Source: Myceligenerans pegani (GTDB taxonomy: Bacteria > Actinomycetota > Actinomycetes > Actinomycetales > Cellulomonadaceae). Taken from it: DNA of 64,000 bases. Shown here one piece after another: positions 60,432-64,000 of this stretch. The stretch spans positions 62,001 to 126,000 of the forward strand of contig NZ_JADBGR010000054.1 of NCBI RefSeq assembly GCF_014892515.1, in the 5' to 3' direction. Numbering within the stretch: the first letter of the stretch is position 1; every line of letters begins with the position of its first letter. A program made the position numbers and the translations under genes. The notes below the pieces were generated by a model that was not told where the DNA came from, ran no database searches, and worked only from the letters and a program-made list of their open reading frames with translations.

Positions 60432-61943
60432 ATGGACCTGTTCTCCGCGGTGACCACCACCGAGCGCGGCACGCCCGAGGTGAGCGACGCCGCGCCCCTC
60501 GCCGTGCGGATGCGCCCGGCGTCCGTCGCGGAGATCGCCGGGCAGGAGCACCTGCTCGAGGCCGGCTCCCCGCTGCGGCGGCTCATCGAGCCGGCCGACG
60601 CGACGAGCTCCCGTTCCGCGCCGTCCTCGGTGATCCTCTGGGGGCCGCCCGGCACGGGAAAGACCACGCTCGCCTACCTCGTCGCGACCGTGTCGGGCCG
60701 CCGGTTCGTGGAGCTCTCGGCGGTCACGGCCGGGGTCAAGGACGTGCGGCAGGTCGTCGAGGACGCCCGGCGCCGGCTGGCCACGGGCGGCTCGGAGACC
60801 GTGCTGTTCGTCGACGAGGTGCACCGGTTCTCCAAGACCCAGCAGGACGCGCTGCTGCCGTCCGTCGAGAACCGCTGGGTCACGCTCGTGGCCGCCACCA
60901 CCGAGAACCCGTCGTTCTCGGTGAACTCGCCGCTGCTGTCCCGCTCCCTGCTGCTCACCCTGAAGCCGCTCACGTCGGAGCACGTGCACGAGCTCGTGAT
61001 GCGCGCGGTCGCGGATCCGCGCGGCCTCGACGGCTCCGTCGCCCTCGCCGACGACGCCGCCGCACACCTGGTCCGCCTCGCCGGCGGCGACGCCCGCAAG
61101 GCGCTCACCATCCTGGAGGCCGCGGCCGGGACGGTGCTGTCCGACGGCGACCGCGGGGCGGGCCCCGAGCCCGGAACCGGCGACGAACCCGGCACGGACG
61201 ATACGCCCGCACCAGACGACGACCGGGAAACCGACGGGGACCGGGGCGACGGCCACGGAACCGGCGACGAGCCGGCTGCGAGCGCCTCCCCGGAGAACGG
61301 TCCGCCCCGGATCAGGCTGGCCGACGTCGAGCGCGCCGTCGACGTCGCCGCCGTGCAATACGACCGCGCCGGGGACCAGCACTACGACGTGATCAGCGCG
61401 TTCATCAAGTCGATCCGCGGGTCCGACGTCGACGCCGCGCTGCACTACCTCGCGCGCATGGTCGCGGCCGGGGAGGATCCGCGGTTCATCGCCCGGCGGC
61501 TCATCATCTCCGCCGCGGAGGACGTCGGCGTCGCCGACCCGTCCGCCCTCCAGACGGCGGTCGCCGCCGCGCAGGCGGTGCAGATGATCGGCATGCCCGA
61601 GGGCCGCATCGTGCTGGCGGAGGCCGTGGTGCACCTGGCCACCGCGCCGAAGTCGAACGCGGCGTACCTCGCCGGAGACGCGGCGCTGGCGGACGTGCGG
61701 GCCGGCAAGGCCGGCACGGTGCCGATGCACCTGCGCGACGCCCACTACGCCGGCGCCGAGGGGCTCGGGCACGGGAAGGACTACCGGTACGCGCACGACT
61801 GGCCGCACGCCGTGGCGCCGCAGCAGTACCTGCCCGACTCGCTCGCGGGCACGGAGTACTACTCCCCCAGCGACCGCGGGTTCGAGCGCCAGGTCTCCGA
61901 ACGCCTGGCCCGGGTGCGGGGAATCCTGCGGTCGGAGGAATGA
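60432..61943 (+). CDS. rarA: Replication-associated recombination protein RarA (MgsA)
   Basis: 503 residues. AAA+ ATPase acting at stalled forks. Walker [13 protein letters not shown], Walker [20 protein letters not shown], sensor 1 [17 protein letters not shown], and C-terminal tetramerisation region with [24 protein letters not shown]. An acidic Gly/Asp/Thr-rich insert (about residues 240-290) between the AAA+ lid and the C-terminal domain is not typical. TAGGGT (60420-60425) lies six bases before the ATG, suggesting a leaderless mRNA. The 3' end overlaps the convergent transporter by 85 bases. Confidence 0.95.
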   Translation: MDLFSAVTTTERGTPEVSDAAPLAVRMRPASVAEIAGQEHLLEAGSPLRRLIEPADATSSRSAPSSVILWGPPGTGKTTLAYLVATVSGRRFVELSAVTAGVKDVRQVVEDARRRLATGGSETVLFVDEVHRFSKTQQDALLPSVENRWVTLVAATTENPSFSVNSPLLSRSLLLTLKPLTSEHVHELVMRAVADPRGLDGSVALADDAAAHLVRLAGGDARKALTILEAAAGTVLSDGDRGAGPEPGTGDEPGTDDTPAPDDDRETDGDRGDGHGTGDEPAASASPENGPPRIRLADVERAVDVAAVQYDRAGDQHYDVISAFIKSIRGSDVDAALHYLARMVAAGEDPRFIARRLIISAAEDVGVADPSALQTAVAAAQAVQMIGMPEGRIVLAEAVVHLATAPKSNAAYLAGDAALADVRAGKAGTVPMHLRDAHYAGAEGLGHGKDYRYAHDWPHAVAPQQYLPDSLAGTEYYSPSDRGFERQVSERLARVRGILRSEE

Positions 61944-62986
61944 TCCGGACCCGCCCGCATCCCGACCCCCACGCCGATCGCCACCACCACGATCCCGAAC
62001 CACACCGCCGGACCGGGGACCGGCTCGCCGAGGAGCACGCCACCCACCGCGGACGTGACCGGAACGACGCCGGTGAACAGCCCGGCGCGGCCCGGCCCCA
62101 GGCGCCCCACTGCCGTGTACCAGAGCAGGAACGCCACGACGGTGACGAACACCGCCAGGTGCAGCGTCGCCAGCAGGTGGTCCGGCTCCAGGGCCAGGAC
62201 GGCCGCGGGCCCCTCGGCCGTCAGGCTGAGCACGACGAATCCGGCGGCGGCGATCCAGGTGGCGTGCAGGGTGACGCCGTGCGGCCCGAGCCGGCGCAGC
62301 ACGGGCACGGCCAGGAGGGTGAACCCGGCCTCGCACACGAGCGTGAGCAGCGCGTAGCCGACACCGGCGGCGTCGGTGCGTCCGCCCCCGGTGACCAGGA
62401 CGGCACCGGCGGTCACCACCACCGCACCGGCCACGACCGCCGGCGCGGGCCACGACCGCGCCGCCAGCGGGCCGACGAGCGCCAGGAGCACGGGAACCGC
62501 CGCGACGGCCACCCCGATCACCGCCGGCTCGGCGTGCTCGACCCCGCGCACGACGGCGACGTTGAACAGCACCAGGCCGCTCAGGGCGACGCCCGCGAGC
62601 CATGCCCATTCGCGCCCGCGCGGGCGGGGCGCGGCTCGCCCCGCTCCCCGCAGGACCAGCGCGAGGATGGCGGCCGCCAGCAGGTACCGCAGCGCCTGGA
62701 CGGCGAAGAGCGGCGCGTCGTCGAACGTGCCCGACACGGCGACCAGGCTGCCCACCATCGCCATCCCGAGCGCGGCGTAGACCGCGCCGGTCCGGCGCGT
62801 GCCGATCCCGCGCCCGCCCGTCCCGCGGATGCCGGTCCCACGTACTCCGTCCTGGCTGCCCGCGCCCGGTAGGCCTGGGCCCGTCCCGGCATCCGGCACC
62901 GTCACTGCGCCCGGTGTCGCACCCTGTGCGCCCCCGGCCGCCGAGGTGGCACCCACCGTCGTTTCTCCGGTCGTCGTCCCTGTCAT
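61859..62986 (-). CDS. EamA/DMT-family exporter
   Basis: 375 residues. A Gly/Thr-rich N-terminal tail (~65 residues) precedes ten membrane segments in two EamA repeats ([19 protein letters not shown] ... [36 protein letters not shown] ... [17 protein letters not shown]). Substrates in this superfamily include amino acids and metabolites; none can be assigned. It is divergent from a MocR/PdxR-type regulator across 69 bp, so that regulator probably controls it. The last ~29 residues lie inside the overlap with rarA. Confidence 0.88.
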   Translation of the reverse strand: MTGTTTGETTVGATSAAGGAQGATPGAVTVPDAGTGPGLPGAGSQDGVRGTGIRGTGGRGIGTRRTGAVYAALGMAMVGSLVAVSGTFDDAPLFAVQALRYLLAAAILALVLRGAGRAAPRPRGREWAWLAGVALSGLVLFNVAVVRGVEHAEPAVIGVAVAAVPVLLALVGPLAARSWPAPAVVAGAVVVTAGAVLVTGGGRTDAAGVGYALLTLVCEAGFTLLAVPVLRRLGPHGVTLHATWIAAAGFVVLSLTAEGPAAVLALEPDHLLATLHLAVFVTVVAFLLWYTAVGRLGPGRAGLFTGVVPVTSAVGGVLLGEPVPGPAVWFGIVVVAIGVGVGMRAGPDHSSDRRIPRTRARRSETWRSNPRSLGE

Positions 62987-63055
62987 GCCCGACAGCCTGT
63001 GTGACACATTGGTATCCCCGACAGGGCCAAGCCAGACACGATCGTGAGGACCAAG
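62987..63055. promoter_or_regulatory. Divergent operator region exporter / MocR-type regulator
   Basis: 69 bases containing TGTGTGACACA (62998-63008), a TGTG-TGA-CACA inverted repeat, next to TTGGTATCC. A plausible regulator binding site between divergent genes; not proven. The regulator's GAGG ribosome site is at the right edge. Confidence 0.4.
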
Positions 63056-64000
63056 ATGGCGGGCTCCGACTTCCTCCAGCTCGATCCGGCTCGTGCCCCC
63101 GCCGGCGGCCTGACCGCCTGGCTCACCGACGAGCTGCGGGACGCCGTGCGCGACGGCCGGCTCGCGGCCGGCGACCGGCTGCCCGCCACGCGGGTGCTGG
63201 CCGGCCAGCTCGACTGCTCCCGCGGCGTCGTCGTAGAGGCCTATCAGCGGCTGACGGACGAGGGCCTGCTGTCCGGCCGCCGCGGCGGCGGAACGACGGT
63301 GCGCACGGACTGGCTGCCCGCACCGTCGGCACCGCCCGAGACGTCGGGGTCCCCGCCGTCGAACACCCCGCCGTCGAACACCCCGCCATCGCGCACACAG
63401 CCGCCGAACACCGCCGCGCCACCGGGCGCCCGGCCGGTGGCCGGGCGGATCGACCTCTCCCCCGGCCTCCCCGACCTGTCCGCGTTCCCCCGCGCCGCCT
63501 GGGCACGCGCGGAGCGGGCGGCGCTGAACGGCCTCGCGTCCGCCGACCTCGGCTACGGCGACCCCCGCGGCCTCCCCGCGCTCCGCGAGGCCCTCGCCGG
63601 ATGGCTCGCCCGCACCCGCGGCGTGCGCGCGCACCCCGACGAGATCCTGGTCACCAACGGCGTGGCACAGGGCCTGGTCCTGCTCGCGACGGTGCTCCGC
63701 GGCCACGGGATCACCCGGATCGGCTTCGAGGACCCCGGATCGCGCGGCGCGCGCGAGCACCTGCGCCGGTGGGGCCTCGAGCCGGTCTCGGTGCCGGTGG
63801 ACGACGGCGGTCTCGACGTCGCCGCCCTCGACACCACCGCCCTCGATGCCGTGCTGGTCACGCCCGCGCACCAGTTCCCCACCGGTGTGGCCCTCGCCCC
63901 GGGGCGCCGTCGCGCACTGGTTGCCTGGGCCCGCGCGTCGGCCCGGGCCACGGCACCGCACGTGCGCACCCCGGCGGCCGCCGCGTTCCCTTCCCGGCTG
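63056..64000 (+). CDS. MocR/PdxR-family regulator, 5' part (runs off the window)
   Basis: 315 codons open to the window end. GntR-type HTH (LTAWLTDELRDAVRDGRLAAGDRLPATRVLAGQL), a Pro/Ser/Thr linker with PPSNT repeats, then the aminotransferase-like domain (IDLSPGLPDLSAFPR, YGDPRGLPALREAL, VTNGVAQGLVLLA, VLVTPAHQFPTGVAL). After RRRALVAWARASA the sequence no longer resembles the family: the expected EDDYDAEFRY segment is replaced by an Ala/Pro-rich stretch ending FPSRL. This may be a frameshift, an insertion or an assembly edge. ATG 63056 has GAGG upstream. Confidence 0.85.
   Translation, partial: MAGSDFLQLDPARAPAGGLTAWLTDELRDAVRDGRLAAGDRLPATRVLAGQLDCSRGVVVEAYQRLTDEGLLSGRRGGGTTVRTDWLPAPSAPPETSGSPPSNTPPSNTPPSRTQPPNTAAPPGARPVAGRIDLSPGLPDLSAFPRAAWARAERAALNGLASADLGYGDPRGLPALREALAGWLARTRGVRAHPDEILVTNGVAQGLVLLATVLRGHGITRIGFEDPGSRGAREHLRRWGLEPVSVPVDDGGLDVAALDTTALDAVLVTPAHQFPTGVALAPGRRRALVAWARASARATAPHVRTPAAAAFPSRL
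63353..63397. repeat. 15-bp tandem repeat in the MocR-type linker
   Basis: CCGCCGTCGAACACC twice exactly and once with changes, encoding PPSNT/PPSNT/PPSRT in the linker between HTH and aminotransferase-like domains. Confidence 0.85.

Overview
This is a very GC-rich chromosomal segment from an actinobacterium. GTG starts are frequent, ATGA/GTGA stop-start overlaps are common, and several starts look leaderless. Gene order follows the conserved actinobacterial backbone known from Mycobacterium: the pgsA-like/DUF881/SbpA/GarA/FtsR block, rpe-rib-his, metK-priA-fmt-rsmB, pyrR-pyrBC-carAB-pyrF-mihF-gmk-rpoZ-coaBC, efp-nusB, and alaS-ruvX-mltG-aroE-C-K-B. The protein sequences, the CBM2-bearing secreted esterase and the low-complexity inserts fit Micrococcales (Cellulomonadaceae/Promicromonosporaceae-like). 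This placement is inferred from reading, not from a search. I see no tRNA, rRNA, CRISPR array, insertion sequence or phage.

Layout. 1-4023 (minus): start of ftsR, a GarA/OdhI-like FHA protein, two DUF881 proteins around an SbpA-like membrane protein, and a CDP-alcohol phosphatidyltransferase. 4348-6961: a DEAD-box RNA helicase and a small PH-like membrane protein. 7048-12053 (minus): hisG, hisE, ribH, ribBA and ribE behind an FMN riboswitch, then rpe; ribD is not here. 12201-21288: a DUF421 protein, rsmB, fmt, a HAD hydrolase, priA, metK and coaBC. 21335-22783: rpoZ, gmk and mihF; gmk appears to use an ATT start. 23168-32664 (minus): the complete UMP operon pyrR-pyrB-pyrC-PH-like gene-carA-carB-pyrF, with a PyrR-binding-loop-like hairpin next to the pyrR Shine-Dalgarno sequence. 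32881-33860: nusB and efp.

33985-47641 is an accessory block that separates efp from aroQ and aroQ from aroB. It holds satD/satE-like genes facing a PycTM (DUF5706)-like membrane effector, an arylamine N-acetyltransferase, a low-molecular-weight tyrosine phosphatase, a soxR coupled to a receptor Ser/Thr kinase, a UMF1-type transporter, a lactate-oxidase-family enzyme, a peptidoglycan carboxypeptidase, a lipase-like hydrolase coupled to a glycerophosphodiesterase, and a cellulose-binding esterase. Only aroQ (36761-37213) in this stretch belongs to the backbone.

47762-60141 (minus): aroB, aroK, aroC, aroE, purC, two tandem mltG genes, ruvX, alaS, DUF6167, DUF948 and rpsD. 60432-64000: rarA, a DMT exporter, and the start of a MocR/PdxR-type regulator that runs off the window.

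The best candidate for an undescribed system is the satD/satE/PycTM-like divergon at 33985-35762. PycTM proteins are effectors of Pycsar anti-phage immunity. No recognisable Pycsar cyclase gene is adjacent, but the SatD-like protein has a motif layout reminiscent of a class III nucleotide cyclase fold. This is a hypothesis.
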